Shown: positions 44,042-52,142 of the stretch, piece after piece
How positions within the stretch are numbered: the stretch's first letter is position 1
Layout of the letters: the number at the start of each line of letters is the position of its first letter
Source: Nocardioides xinjiangensis
GTDB lineage: Bacteria > Actinomycetota > Actinomycetes > Propionibacteriales > Nocardioidaceae
DNA length: 64,000 nt
Direction: 5' to 3'
NCBI RefSeq assembly: GCF_017916455.1
Contig: NZ_JAFMSY010000001.1
Coordinates: forward strand, 1,843,977-1,907,976
Translations under genes and position numbers: made by a program
Notes under the pieces: model-generated
Databases searched by the model: none
The model's input: only the letters and a program-made list of their open reading frames with translations
Told to the model about the DNA's origin: nothing

Positions 44042-45343
44042 GTGCCTTCCCCCACCTCCGACAGCGCGCGCGGGTCCTCCCGCGGCAAGCGGGCTGCGGA
44101 GCGCCCGCCCTCGCGGCTGCGCCGGAGGCGGAGGTCGGAGCCCGGCCCCGCCCGCGTGACGGAGCCGGCCGCACCCGCGGCGACTCCGCAGCCCGCCGCC
44201 CCCGACCCGGCCGCCGGCCGCGAGCCGACCCAAGTAGCCCCGCCCGCCCCGGTCGCCCCGCCCGCCGTCGAGCCGGCCCACCGGCCCGCCGACCGCCCCT
44301 CCGACAGCGCCTCTGACGGCGCCTCCGACGGCGCCTCCGACGGGCCCCGCCGCTCCGTGCTGGTCGCCTGGTTCGGGGTGCTGCTGCTCGGCGCGCTCGC
44401 CCTCGCCTGGTCGGCGCTCACCGGTGTCCTGGGCGACCGGGCCCCCACCGGCCTCCCCCCTGCCCCCGAGTGGCTCGACGGCGCCGGCTCGGTCGCCGTC
44501 GTCACCGCCCTGTCGTGGCTGCTCGCCACCCGCACCGCCGGCCGCGCGCTCGTCTCGGCGGGCCTCGCCCTCGTCCTCGGCGCTGCGAGCCTCCTCGTGG
44601 GCGGGCGCGTCCTGCCCACCGGGGCCGCGGTGATGACGTGCGTCGTGGGCAGCGTGTACGCCGTCATGGTGACGGTCCCCGCCGTCACCGGTCTCAAGGC
44701 CGTGCGCGAGGCCCTGGTCGCCAGCCTGGTCGCGGCCGTCACGGCGTTCGCCGCCGTGGGCTTCGAGCCGACCGTCGCGACCGAGCGCTTCGAGATCGTG
44801 GCGCTGCTGCTCGCGCTCGTCCTGGCGCTGGCCATCGTGTGGCGGCTCGGCGCCGGCCTCCACGGCCTCGGCCGCCGCGGCATCGTCGTCGTCGCCGTCG
44901 GCCTCGGGGTCCTGCTCGCCACCCTTGCCTACGCCGAGCTGCTGCGGCGCTACGGCGCCCAGGCCTTCGTGTCGTCGGTGCTCGACTTCGCCGACTGGAC
45001 CTCCGAGCGCATCGGGGCGTTCCCGCGGCCGCTCGTCGTCCTGCTCGGCATTCCCGCGCTGGTGTGGGGCACCCACGTGCGCGCCCGCCGGCGCCAGGGC
45101 TGGTGGGTGTGCGCGTTCGGCGTCGCGGCGACGGTGCCGCTCGCCACCGGGCTGGTGTCGCCCGAGAGCAGCTACGCCCAGGCCGGCCTGCGCGCGGCGT
45201 ACTCCCTCGTCCTCGGCCTCGTGATCGGTTACGTCGTCATCCGCGCCGACCTCGCGCTCACCGGGCCGAAGGGCCGTCGCGGGCGTCGCGCCGAGGAGGC
45301 CGGCCCGCACCGGCCCGAGCCACGACGCTTCGCCGAGCTCTGA
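44042..45343 (+). CDS. Polytopic membrane protein with long disordered N-terminus
   Basis: The 433-residue protein begins with about 100 residues rich in Pro, Ala, Arg and Ser, then has about ten membrane helices (from LVAWFGVLLLGALALAW onward) and a short basic tail. I do not recognise the family. The N-terminus contains an in-frame Ser-Asp-Gly-Ala tandem repeat encoded at 44299-44344. TAACCT at 44028-44033 overlaps the nitrilase stop and lies eight bases before the GTG start. Confidence 0.75.
   Translation: MPSPTSDSARGSSRGKRAAERPPSRLRRRRRSEPGPARVTEPAAPAATPQPAAPDPAAGREPTQVAPPAPVAPPAVEPAHRPADRPSDSASDGASDGASDGPRRSVLVAWFGVLLLGALALAWSALTGVLGDRAPTGLPPAPEWLDGAGSVAVVTALSWLLATRTAGRALVSAGLALVLGAASLLVGGRVLPTGAAVMTCVVGSVYAVMVTVPAVTGLKAVREALVASLVAAVTAFAAVGFEPTVATERFEIVALLLALVLALAIVWRLGAGLHGLGRRGIVVVAVGLGVLLATLAYAELLRRYGAQAFVSSVLDFADWTSERIGAFPRPLVVLLGIPALVWGTHVRARRRQGWWVCAFGVAATVPLATGLVSPESSYAQAGLRAAYSLVLGLVIGYVVIRADLALTGPKGRRGRRAEEAGPHRPEPRRFAEL
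44299..44344 (+). repeat. In-frame 12-base tandem repeat
   Basis: Nearly four copies of CTCCGACGGCGC encode Ser-Asp-Gly-Ala steps in the membrane protein's N-terminus. Copies differ by one or two bases. Confidence 0.8.
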
Positions 45344-45400
45344 CCGGCGGGCGCTCCCGCGATCAGCGGCTACGCCCGGGTAACCGCTAGCGTCGACCGC

Positions 45401-45628
45401 ATGGCCCGCACCACGCCGCTCGAGATCGTCTCCGAGCTGGTCGCCAACGTCCTGACCATCGAGGTCGCCGAGGGTGATCGCGTCGAGGCCGGCGACACCG
45501 TCGTGCTGCTGGAGTCGATGAAGATGGAGATCCCCATGCTCGCCGAGCGGGGCGGCACGGTGACCGCGATCAAGGTGACCGTGGGCGACGTCGTCCAGGA
45601 CGGCGACGTCCTGGTCGTGCTCGACTGA
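45401..45628 (+). CDS. Stand-alone biotin carrier protein
   Basis: The 75-residue protein is one biotinyl/lipoyl domain with the attachment motif ESMKMEIP, where K41 is the predicted modified lysine, and the family end DVLVVLD. It has no fused carboxylase and none of the neighbours is one. It may serve a carboxylase encoded elsewhere, such as the one at 9.8-13.4 kb, which already has its own carrier domain. TAGCGT at 45388-45393 is seven bases before the ATG. Confidence 0.9.
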   Translation: MARTTPLEIVSELVANVLTIEVAEGDRVEAGDTVVLLESMKMEIPMLAERGGTVTAIKVTVGDVVQDGDVLVVLD

Positions 45629-45661
45629 GGCGCTGCTTCGCAGCCCCACTAGGGTCGTGGC

Positions 45662-46672
45662 ATGGAGTTTCGATACCTCGGCAACAGCGGACTGAAGATC
45701 TCTGAGATCACCTACGGCAACTGGCTGACCCACGGCTCCCAGGTCGAGAACGACGTCGCGACGCAGTGCGTGCGCGCCGCGCTCGACGAGGGGATCTCCA
45801 CCTTCGACACCGCGGACGTGTACGCCAACACCGCGGCGGAGACCGTGCTCGGCGAGGCGCTGAAGGGCGAGCGGCGCGAGTCGCTGGAGATCTTCACCAA
45901 GGTCTACTGGCCCACCGGACCGAAGGGCAAGAACGACACCGGCCTGTCCCGCAAGCACATCATGGAGTCGATCAACGGCTCGCTGCAGCGGCTGCAGACC
46001 GACTACGTCGACCTCTACCAGGCCCACCGCTACGACACCGAGACGCCGCTCGAGGAGACGATGCAGGCCTTCGCCGACATCGTCCGCCAGGGCAAGGCCC
46101 TCTACATCGGCGTCAGCGAGTGGACCGCCGACCAGATTGGCGCCGGCGTCGAGCTGTCGAAGGAGCTCGGCTTCCAGCTGATCTCCAGCCAGCCGCAGTA
46201 CTCGATGCTGTGGCGCGTCATCGAGGAGGAGGTCGTGCCGACCTCCCGCGAGCTGGGCGTCTCCCAGATCGTGTGGAGCCCGATCGCGCAGGGCGTGCTG
46301 ACGGGCAAGTACAAGCCCGGCCAGGCGCCGCCGGAGGGCTCGCGCGCCACCGACACCAAGGGCGGCGCCGACATGATCTCGCGCTTCATGAAGGACGAGA
46401 CCCTCACCGCCGTGCAGGGCCTGGAGCCGATCGCCGCCGACTGCGGCCTCACCATGGCGCAGCTGGCCATCGCCTGGGTGCTGCAGAACGACAACGTCGC
46501 CGCCGCGATCGTCGGCGCCTCGCGCCCCGAGCAGGTCGCCGACAACGTCAAGGCCGCCGGGGTGAGGCTCGACGCCGACGTCATGCAGCGCATCGACGAC
46601 GCCCTCGGCGCCGTCGTCGTACGCGACCCGGCCAAGACGGCCGAGGGTGCCCCGAAGGCGCGCGTGGCCTGA
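45662..46672 (+). CDS. Aldo/keto reductase, Kv-beta/YghZ-like
   Basis: The 336-residue TIM-barrel oxidoreductase has the tetrad D49, Y54, Lys in IFTKVYW and His in QAHRYD, and the NADPH-binding IVGASRPEQVADNV segment. The start MEFRYLGNSGLKISEITYG fits the AKR6-type group related to potassium-channel beta subunits. It reduces small aldehydes or ketones with NADPH. TAGGGT at 45650-45655 is six bases before the ATG. Confidence 0.92.
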   Translation: MEFRYLGNSGLKISEITYGNWLTHGSQVENDVATQCVRAALDEGISTFDTADVYANTAAETVLGEALKGERRESLEIFTKVYWPTGPKGKNDTGLSRKHIMESINGSLQRLQTDYVDLYQAHRYDTETPLEETMQAFADIVRQGKALYIGVSEWTADQIGAGVELSKELGFQLISSQPQYSMLWRVIEEEVVPTSRELGVSQIVWSPIAQGVLTGKYKPGQAPPEGSRATDTKGGADMISRFMKDETLTAVQGLEPIAADCGLTMAQLAIAWVLQNDNVAAAIVGASRPEQVADNVKAAGVRLDADVMQRIDDALGAVVVRDPAKTAEGAPKARVA

Positions 46673-46748
46673 CGTACGCCGGGGGTCCCGCGCCTGCCCG
46701 CGCTTCCCCCGCCCGCTTCCCCCGTGCCCGCCCCCGCCCCGCCCCGCG

Positions 46749-46822
46749 CGGGTAACGCCCCGACGCATGCGCTCCCGCCCCCACCAGTGGGGGCGGGAGT
46801 GCCGGTTCGGGGGCGTTACCCG
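46749..46822. repeat. Nested palindrome between convergent genes
   Basis: CGGGTAACGCCCC (46749-46761) is complementary to 46810-46822. Inside it CTCCCGCCCCCAC (46772-46784) is complementary to 46787-46799 with a 2-base loop. The right outer arm contains the stop codon of the leftward MFS gene. It may terminate both convergent units. Confidence 0.8.
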
Positions 46823-48093
46823 AGCCGACGGGTGCGCGTCGTGACGCGGTAGCGCACGAACGCCGGCACCGCCAGCGCGGCGACCACGGTGAGGACGACG
46901 ACGAGCACGCCGCCGCCCGCCGCCGCGACGGCGGCTCCGGTCGCGGCCGCGGTCGCGCCGTGGGCCACGTCGGCGACCCGCGGCCCGCCGGCGACCACGA
47001 CGATGAAGATGCCCTGCAGCCGGCCCCGGACCTCGTCGGCCGCGGCGGACTGCAGCATCGACATGCGGAACGCCGAGGACGCCATGTCGGCGGCACCGCC
47101 GACGGCGAGCATGAGGACGGCGACGCCGAGCATCGCCGCGGGCGCGTGCGGGGCCAGCATCGCCGCGACCCCGAAGCCCGTCATCGCCAGACCCCACACC
47201 ACGATCGCGACGATCACCGCCAGGCCCTGCCGCTCCACGTGCGAGACCCATCCCGACAGGACGCCGCCGACGACGGCGCCCGCCGGGATCGCGGCGAACA
47301 GCAGCGCGAACGCGAGGCCGCCCTCGCTCGGCCCGCCGAAGTCGAGGTGCGCCATCTCGGGGAACAGCGCGCGCGGCATCCCGAAGACCATCGCGATGAT
47401 GTCGACGACGAACGACATCATCAGCACCGGTTGCGTGCGGAGGTAGCGGAAGCCGTCGACGACGGCCCGGATGCCGGGCGCCACGGTGACGCCGACGACC
47501 GGCATCGGCGGCAGCCGCACGACGGCGGCCAGGGTCGCGAAGAGGGTGATCGTGTCGAGCAGGTAGAGCCAGGAGTAGCCGATCAGCGGGATCAGCGCCC
47601 CGCCGACGAGCGGGCCGGCGATGCCCCCGGCCTGCATGACGGTGGTGTTGAGCGAGTTCGCGGCGGGGAGCAGGTCGTCGTCCAGCAGCCGCGGCAGCAG
47701 CGCCGAGCGGGTGGGCTGGTTGACGGCGAAGAAGGCCTGCTGCACCGCGAACAGCCCGAGCAGGAGCCACACGTCCTCCCCGCCGAACGCCGCCTGCAGC
47801 CAGAAGCACGCGCTGGTCGCGATGAGGCCGGTGGTGGTGATCATCAGGAGCGTGCGCCGGTCGAAGGCGTCGGCCAGCGCCCCGCCCCACAGCCCGAACA
47901 CCACGAGCGGCACGAGGCCGAACACCCCGGTGAGGCCGACGTACGCCGACGAGCCGGTCATCGCGTAGATCTGCGCGGGCACCGCCACGACGGTGAGCTG
48001 GGCGCCGATCACCGTGACGATGTTCGCGAGCCAGAGCCGCTTGAAGTGGGGGTTGGCCAGGGGACGGGTGTCCGCCAGCAGTCGCCTCTCCAC
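46816..48093 (-). CDS. MFS transporter (MFS_3/EntS-like)
   Basis: The 425-residue protein has 12 membrane segments and the motif A-like loop GGALADAFDRRTLL. The N-terminus NPHFKRLWLANIVTVIGAQL and AVNQPTRSALLPRLL are typical of the MFS_3 group, which exports siderophores or drugs. GTG at 48093 is preferred over an upstream extension because TACCCT (minus strand, 48100-48105) is six bases before it. It diverges from the ArsR-family gene, whose product could control it. Confidence 0.85.
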   Translation of the reverse strand: MERRLLADTRPLANPHFKRLWLANIVTVIGAQLTVVAVPAQIYAMTGSSAYVGLTGVFGLVPLVVFGLWGGALADAFDRRTLLMITTTGLIATSACFWLQAAFGGEDVWLLLGLFAVQQAFFAVNQPTRSALLPRLLDDDLLPAANSLNTTVMQAGGIAGPLVGGALIPLIGYSWLYLLDTITLFATLAAVVRLPPMPVVGVTVAPGIRAVVDGFRYLRTQPVLMMSFVVDIIAMVFGMPRALFPEMAHLDFGGPSEGGLAFALLFAAIPAGAVVGGVLSGWVSHVERQGLAVIVAIVVWGLAMTGFGVAAMLAPHAPAAMLGVAVLMLAVGGAADMASSAFRMSMLQSAAADEVRGRLQGIFIVVVAGGPRVADVAHGATAAATGAAVAAAGGGVLVVVLTVVAALAVPAFVRYRVTTRTRRLG

Positions 48094-48099
48094 GTCGGC

Positions 48100-48146
48100 A
48101 GGGTAGGTGGCGACCGCGCGTCGCCGGCGCGCGCATGGCCTAGCAT
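48100..48146. promoter_or_regulatory. Divergent promoters of the MFS and ArsR-family genes
   Basis: TACCCT reading left (48100-48105) and TAGCAT reading right (48141-48146) lie 35 bases apart, each six bases before a start codon. A regulator bound between them could control both. I see no clear operator palindrome here. Confidence 0.6.
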
Positions 48147-48152
48147 CGTTGT

Positions 48153-48491
48153 GTGGCGATGGAAGCGGACGCGACGGGGCTGACGGCCGAGGCGGCGCTG
48201 TTCCACGCGCTGTCCGACCCGTCACGGCTGCTCATCGTGCGACACCTCGCCCTCGGCGAGCACCGGGTGGTCGACCTGACCGCCCACCTCGGCCTGGCGC
48301 AGAGCACCGTCTCGCAGCACCTCGCCTGCCTCCGCGACTGCGGCCTGGTGAGCTCCCGCCCGGAGGGCCGGGCCTCGATGTGGTCGCTCAACCACCGCGA
48401 GGAGGCGCTGGCGGTCGTCGCGGCGGCCGAGCGCCTGCTGGCGCTGACCACCGTGCAGGGCGGGCACCACTACGAGGAGCGGCACCGCTGA
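48153..48491 (+). CDS. ArsR-family metal sensor, CmtR-like
   Basis: The 112-residue winged-helix repressor has the recognition helix AQSTVSQHLACLRDCGLV, with C59 and C63 placed as the Cd/Pb ligands of CmtR-type sensors (C57/C61 in the mycobacterial protein). CmtR's third ligand is a C-terminal Cys; here His105-His106 stand near that place, so metal preference may differ (Zn, Cd or Ni; inference). The GTG start follows TAGCAT by six bases. Likely targets are the divergent MFS gene and the CDF metal exporter nearby. Confidence 0.85.
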   Translation: MAMEADATGLTAEAALFHALSDPSRLLIVRHLALGEHRVVDLTAHLGLAQSTVSQHLACLRDCGLVSSRPEGRASMWSLNHREEALAVVAAAERLLALTTVQGGHHYEERHR

Positions 48492-48500
48492 CCCGCCGGG

Positions 48501-49109
48501 TCAGACCAGCGTCGACCAGTAGGACCAGAAGCGCTCGAGCACCAGCAGCACGACGACCATGTAGGCGCCGAAGAGCAGCGGTGCCCGCCACTCCCGCAGC
48601 CCGGTGACGAGGCGGCTCCCGGCGGCCGCGTCGCCCAGCACGCCGGTCGTGAGGTTGCGCACCGTGACGTAGACGAACATCGGGATCACCACCACCCACA
48701 CGACCATGCAGTACGGGCACAGCGCGCCGATGCGGTAGATGCTCTGGAAGACCAGCCAGCAGATCAGGGCGAACGCCGCGGTCACGCCCGCCTGCAGGCC
48801 GAGCCAGTACCAGCGGGCCAGGCGGGCACCCGCGAGCAGGGCGGCGCCGGTGGCGACGACGACGGGGAAGCCGGCGACGCCGAGGATCGGGTTCGGGAAG
48901 CCGAGCAGGGCGGCCTGTGCGGACTCCATCACGTTGCCGCAGCTGAGCACCGGGTTGATGCTGCAGGTGGGCACGTAGCTGCTGTCCTCGGCCAGCCGGA
49001 TGCGCTCGACGAGCAGGACGGCCGCCCCGAGGAGGCCGACGAGTCCACCCAGGACCAGGCCGATGGCGAGGCCACGCTCCTGCGGCACGTCGGCGACGGG
49101 CTGGCTCAT
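48501..49109 (-). CDS. Vitamin K epoxide reductase (VKOR) family protein
   Basis: The 202-residue membrane protein has five membrane helices, the loop cysteine pair CSINPVLSCGN and the active-site CPYC. Bacterial VKOR reoxidises DsbA-type proteins and passes electrons to menaquinone, driving disulfide formation outside the membrane. ATG at 49109 is chosen for the AGGAGG 11 bases upstream; ATG at 49154 would add 15 residues. No DsbA-like gene is adjacent. Confidence 0.9.
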   Translation of the reverse strand: MSQPVADVPQERGLAIGLVLGGLVGLLGAAVLLVERIRLAEDSSYVPTCSINPVLSCGNVMESAQAALLGFPNPILGVAGFPVVVATGAALLAGARLARWYWLGLQAGVTAAFALICWLVFQSIYRIGALCPYCMVVWVVVIPMFVYVTVRNLTTGVLGDAAAGSRLVTGLREWRAPLLFGAYMVVVLLVLERFWSYWSTLV

Positions 49110-49245
49110 GGGGTGGGCGTCCTCCTGGGGCGTAGGGGCGGCAGTCGGGTACATCCTGCGCGATGGCGGCAAGGTGGACGACACCGGCTCCACCGGCTAG
49201 CATCGTCGTACGGCGATGACACGGATCGTCGACGATGGAGGGGAC

Positions 49246-50145
49246 ATGGGCGCCGGACACGGGCACGACCACGCCGGCGGCCGTCACCGCTGGCGCCTGG
49301 CCGTCGCGTTCGCGCTCGTCGCGGCCTTCTTCGGCGTCGAGCTCGCCGTCGGCCTTGCCACGGGCTCGCTGGCGCTCGTCTCCGACGCGGGCCACATGGC
49401 GGCCGACGTGGTCGCCCTCGGCGCCGCGCTGCTCGCGACGACGATCGCGACGCGTCCCGACGGCACGGGCCGCCGGACCTACGGGTCGTACCGTGCCGAG
49501 GTCCTCGCCTCCGGCCTGACCGTCCTCGTCATGCTCGGCGTGTCGGCGTACGTCGTCGCCGAGGCCGTCCACCGCGCCGGCCGGGCCGTCGAGGTCGCCT
49601 CCGGCCCGCTGCTACTGGTGGGCGGGCTCGGACTGGTGGTCAACCTCGCGTGCCTGGTGCTGCTGCGCGGCGGCGCGCGCGAGTCCCTCAACGTCAGGGG
49701 CGCCTACCTCGAGGTCCTCGCCGACGCCGTGGGCAGCATCGGGGTGCTCCTGGCCGGCCTGCTCGTCGCCCTCACCGGCTCGGGCCGGTGGGACACGGCC
49801 GTCGCGCTGGCGATCGGGGTCTTCGTCGCGGTGCGGGCGCTCCTGCTCGGCCGGGAGGTGCTCGCCGTGCTCGCCCAGCACGCGCCGCGGGGCGTCGATC
49901 TCGACGCCGTGGTCGACGACCTCGAGCGCGTTCCGGGGGTCGCCGAGGTGCACGACCTCCACGTCTGGACGCTGACGTCGGGGATGGACGTCGCGACCGC
50001 GCACCTCGTCGTCTGCGTGGGTGCCGACCCCCAGGTCGTCCTCGGCGCGGCGCAGTCGGCGCTCCGTGAGGGCCACGGGATCGACCACGCGACCCTGCAG
50101 GTCGAGGCCAATCCCGCCCGGGAGTGCCACGCCGCGACCTGGTGA
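49246..50145 (+). CDS. Cation diffusion facilitator (Zn/Cd/Co exporter)
   Basis: The 299-residue protein has six membrane segments, an N-terminal His-rich stretch (GHGHDHAGGRH), metal-site residues SDAGHMAAD in helix II and ADAVGSIGVLLAG in helix V, and a cytoplasmic C-terminal domain (VHDLHVWTLTSGMDVATAHLVV, seen as VHDLHVWTL). It exports divalent metals in exchange for protons. ATG at 49246 has GGAGGGG just upstream; ATG at 49216 is also possible. TAGCAT at 49198-49203 is the likely -10 box. Confidence 0.9.
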   Translation: MGAGHGHDHAGGRHRWRLAVAFALVAAFFGVELAVGLATGSLALVSDAGHMAADVVALGAALLATTIATRPDGTGRRTYGSYRAEVLASGLTVLVMLGVSAYVVAEAVHRAGRAVEVASGPLLLVGGLGLVVNLACLVLLRGGARESLNVRGAYLEVLADAVGSIGVLLAGLLVALTGSGRWDTAVALAIGVFVAVRALLLGREVLAVLAQHAPRGVDLDAVVDDLERVPGVAEVHDLHVWTLTSGMDVATAHLVVCVGADPQVVLGAAQSALREGHGIDHATLQVEANPARECHAATW

Positions 50146-50256
50146 GCGGGCGGGGGTAGCCGGGCCGGGGGTCGGCGGCCAGCGAGCCGGACGGCGATGT
50201 CTATGCTCGCAGCACGGAGCCCACCCGCTCCGACCCTCGAGCCACAGGAGCAGGAC

Positions 50257-50517
50257 ATGATCGGATTCCTCGTCGCCGGCCTCATCATCGGAGCGCTGGC
50301 CCGGCTCATCAAGCCCGGCAAGCAGAACCTCGGCATCCTCGCCACGCTCGGCCTGGGCCTCGTCGGCTCCCTGATCGGCGGCGTGATCGCGCAGTTCTTC
50401 GGCACCGGCAGCATCTGGGAGCTCAACGTCATCGGCTTCGTGCTGGCCGTCATCGCCGCCGTGCTGCTGATCGGCGTCGCTGAGTCGGTCGCCGGCAAGA
50501 ACAAGAGCACCGTCTGA
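50257..50517 (+). CDS. GlsB/YeaQ/YmgE-family stress membrane protein
   Basis: The 86-residue protein has three membrane helices with glycine-zipper patterns (GFLVAGLIIGALARLIKPG, then GLGLVGSLIGGVIAQFFG). The family is linked to general and envelope stress, without a known activity. It has a real leader: TATGCT at 50202-50207 should be the -10 box, and AGGAGCAGG precedes the ATG. Confidence 0.92.
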   Translation: MIGFLVAGLIIGALARLIKPGKQNLGILATLGLGLVGSLIGGVIAQFFGTGSIWELNVIGFVLAVIAAVLLIGVAESVAGKNKSTV

Positions 50518-50540
50518 CGGACTCGCGCCAGAGCAGCCGT

Positions 50541-50563
50541 AAGTCGAGTGACTGACTTGACTT
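50541..50563. promoter_or_regulatory. Inverted repeat before chrA, candidate operator
   Basis: AAGTCGAGT-GACTG-ACTTGACTT pairs at 8 of 9 arm positions and lies 28 bases before the chrA start. No regulator gene of the ChrB type is adjacent. The gap between the GlsB-like gene and chrA (50518-50591) holds nothing else evident. Confidence 0.55.
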
Positions 50564-50591
50564 CGGGTGCTGCTGGCGGTTCCATGCACCC

Positions 50592-52001
50592 GTGGACCCA
50601 GCGACCGGCCCGTCGAGCCCCGTGACCGCCCCGGACTCCGCCGGACCCGCGCGTCGCCCCCGCGACGTCATCCCCCTGCGCGAGGCGACCCGCGCCTGGT
50701 TCGCCATCTCGCTGCAGACCTTCGGCGGGCCGGCCGGACAGATCGCGGTCATGCAGCGCATGCTCGTCGACGAGAAGCGCTGGATCGGGCAGCAGCGGTT
50801 CCTCTTCGCCCTCTCCTACTGCACGCTGCTGCCCGGGCCGGAGGCGCAGCAGCTCGCGACGTACGTCGGGTGGCTGCTCAACGGCGTGAGGGGCGCGCTG
50901 ATCGCGGGCGTCCTCTTCGTCCTCCCGGGCGTCGTGGCGCTGCTGGTGCTCTCCGGGGTCTACGTCGCCTTCGGCGACACCACCCTCGTCGAGTCCCTGT
51001 TCCTGGGGCTGGCGCCCGCCGTGATCGCCATCGTGGTGCAGGCGGTGGTCCGGGTGGGCCGCAAGGGGCTGGGCCACCCGGCCCTCGTGGCGCTGGCCGT
51101 CGCCTCCTTCGTCGCGCTGACCGCGTTCGGCGTCCCGTTCCCGGCCGTCGTGCTCGCGGCCGCGCTCATCGGCTGGGTGCTCGCCCGGCGCATCCCGACG
51201 TTGACCGCGCCGCCGAAGGTGGCCGCCGACGCCGGCCCGCCGCCGCTCATCAGCGACGACCAGCTGCACACCGAGCGGCCGTCGGGGCGCCGGGCGGCCA
51301 CCACGCTCGTCGTGGGCCTTCTCGCGTGGTTCGTGCCCGTCGCGGTCGCTGCTCTGCTGTTCGGGCGCTCGAGCATCTTCGTCGACCAGGGCGTGTTCTT
51401 CTCCGGTGCCGCGCTCGTCACCTTCGGCGGCGCCTACGCCGTGCTGGCCTACGTCGCGCAGCAGGCGGTCGAGGTCTACGGCTGGCTGGCGCCCGGGGAG
51501 ATGGTGCGCGGCCTGGCGCTCGCCGAGACGACCCCCGGCCCGCTGATCATGGTGGTCCAGTTCGTCGCGTTCGTGGGTGCCTATCGCGCCCCCGGCGACC
51601 TCGACCCGTGGGTCGCCGCCGTGGTGGCGGCGCTGCTGACGACCTGGGTGACGTTCGTCCCGTGCTTCCTCTTCATCCTGCTCGGGGCGCCGTACGTCGA
51701 GCGCCTGCGCGGCAACCGCGGCCTCGCCGCCGCGCTCGCGGGCATCACGGCGGCCGTCGTCGGCGTGATCGCGAGCCTGGCGCTGTTCTTCGCGCTGCAC
51801 ACCCTCTTCGACGACACGTCCCGGCTGGCGGCGGGTCCGCTGGACCTCGAGTACCCGGTGCTCGGCTCCCTCGACGTGCCCTCCCTCGCCATCACGGCCC
51901 TGGGCTGCGCCCTCGTCTTCTGGCGGAAGTGGTCGGTGCTCCGCACGCTCGGCGCGTGCGCGCTCGCCGGGATCGTGCTGGGCCTCGCGCTGGCCGCCTG
52001 A
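50592..52001 (+). CDS. chrA: Chromate transporter ChrA
   Basis: The 469-residue protein is a full-length two-domain CHR transporter. Each half carries the signature: TFGGPAGQIAVMQ and TLLPGPEAQQLATYVG in the first, TFGGAYAVLAYVAQQAV and ETTPGPLIMVVQFVAFVG in the second. It pumps chromate (and relates to sulfate) out of the cell. The GTG start has no clear ribosome-binding site. A 31-residue peptide gene follows by 41 bases. Confidence 0.92.
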   Translation: MDPATGPSSPVTAPDSAGPARRPRDVIPLREATRAWFAISLQTFGGPAGQIAVMQRMLVDEKRWIGQQRFLFALSYCTLLPGPEAQQLATYVGWLLNGVRGALIAGVLFVLPGVVALLVLSGVYVAFGDTTLVESLFLGLAPAVIAIVVQAVVRVGRKGLGHPALVALAVASFVALTAFGVPFPAVVLAAALIGWVLARRIPTLTAPPKVAADAGPPPLISDDQLHTERPSGRRAATTLVVGLLAWFVPVAVAALLFGRSSIFVDQGVFFSGAALVTFGGAYAVLAYVAQQAVEVYGWLAPGEMVRGLALAETTPGPLIMVVQFVAFVGAYRAPGDLDPWVAAVVAALLTTWVTFVPCFLFILLGAPYVERLRGNRGLAAALAGITAAVVGVIASLALFFALHTLFDDTSRLAAGPLDLEYPVLGSLDVPSLAITALGCALVFWRKWSVLRTLGACALAGIVLGLALAA

Positions 52002-52042
52002 CCCGGCGCGGATGGCGCCGGGCGCCGTGGGTACGGGAGCGG

Positions 52043-52138
52043 GTGTTCCTCTTCTTCAGCAACCGCCTCGGCTGTGCCGGCTCCGTGCTCGTCTCGCTGC
52101 TCGTGACCGTCGTCATCGTGGCGATCTTCATCCTCTGA
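52043..52138 (+). CDS. 31-residue membrane peptide
   Basis: This short frame encodes VFLFFSNRLGCAGS followed by a single hydrophobic helix rich in Val, Leu and Ile. GGGAG lies just upstream of the GTG. The start FLFFSNRLGC-GS recurs in tiny actinobacterial hypothetical proteins that I recall, which supports a real gene. It may be a membrane peptide that assists a transporter such as ChrA, whose gene precedes it. It is too short to assign further. Confidence 0.6.
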   Translation: MFLFFSNRLGCAGSVLVSLLVTVVIVAIFIL

Positions 52139-52142
52139 CGTC

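Noticed and set aside
43901..48136. 1411-residue leftward open frame
   Set aside because: It is the antisense of several clear genes (membrane protein, biotin carrier, aldo/keto reductase) and has the low-complexity Arg/Gly/Asp content typical of shadow frames in GC-rich DNA.
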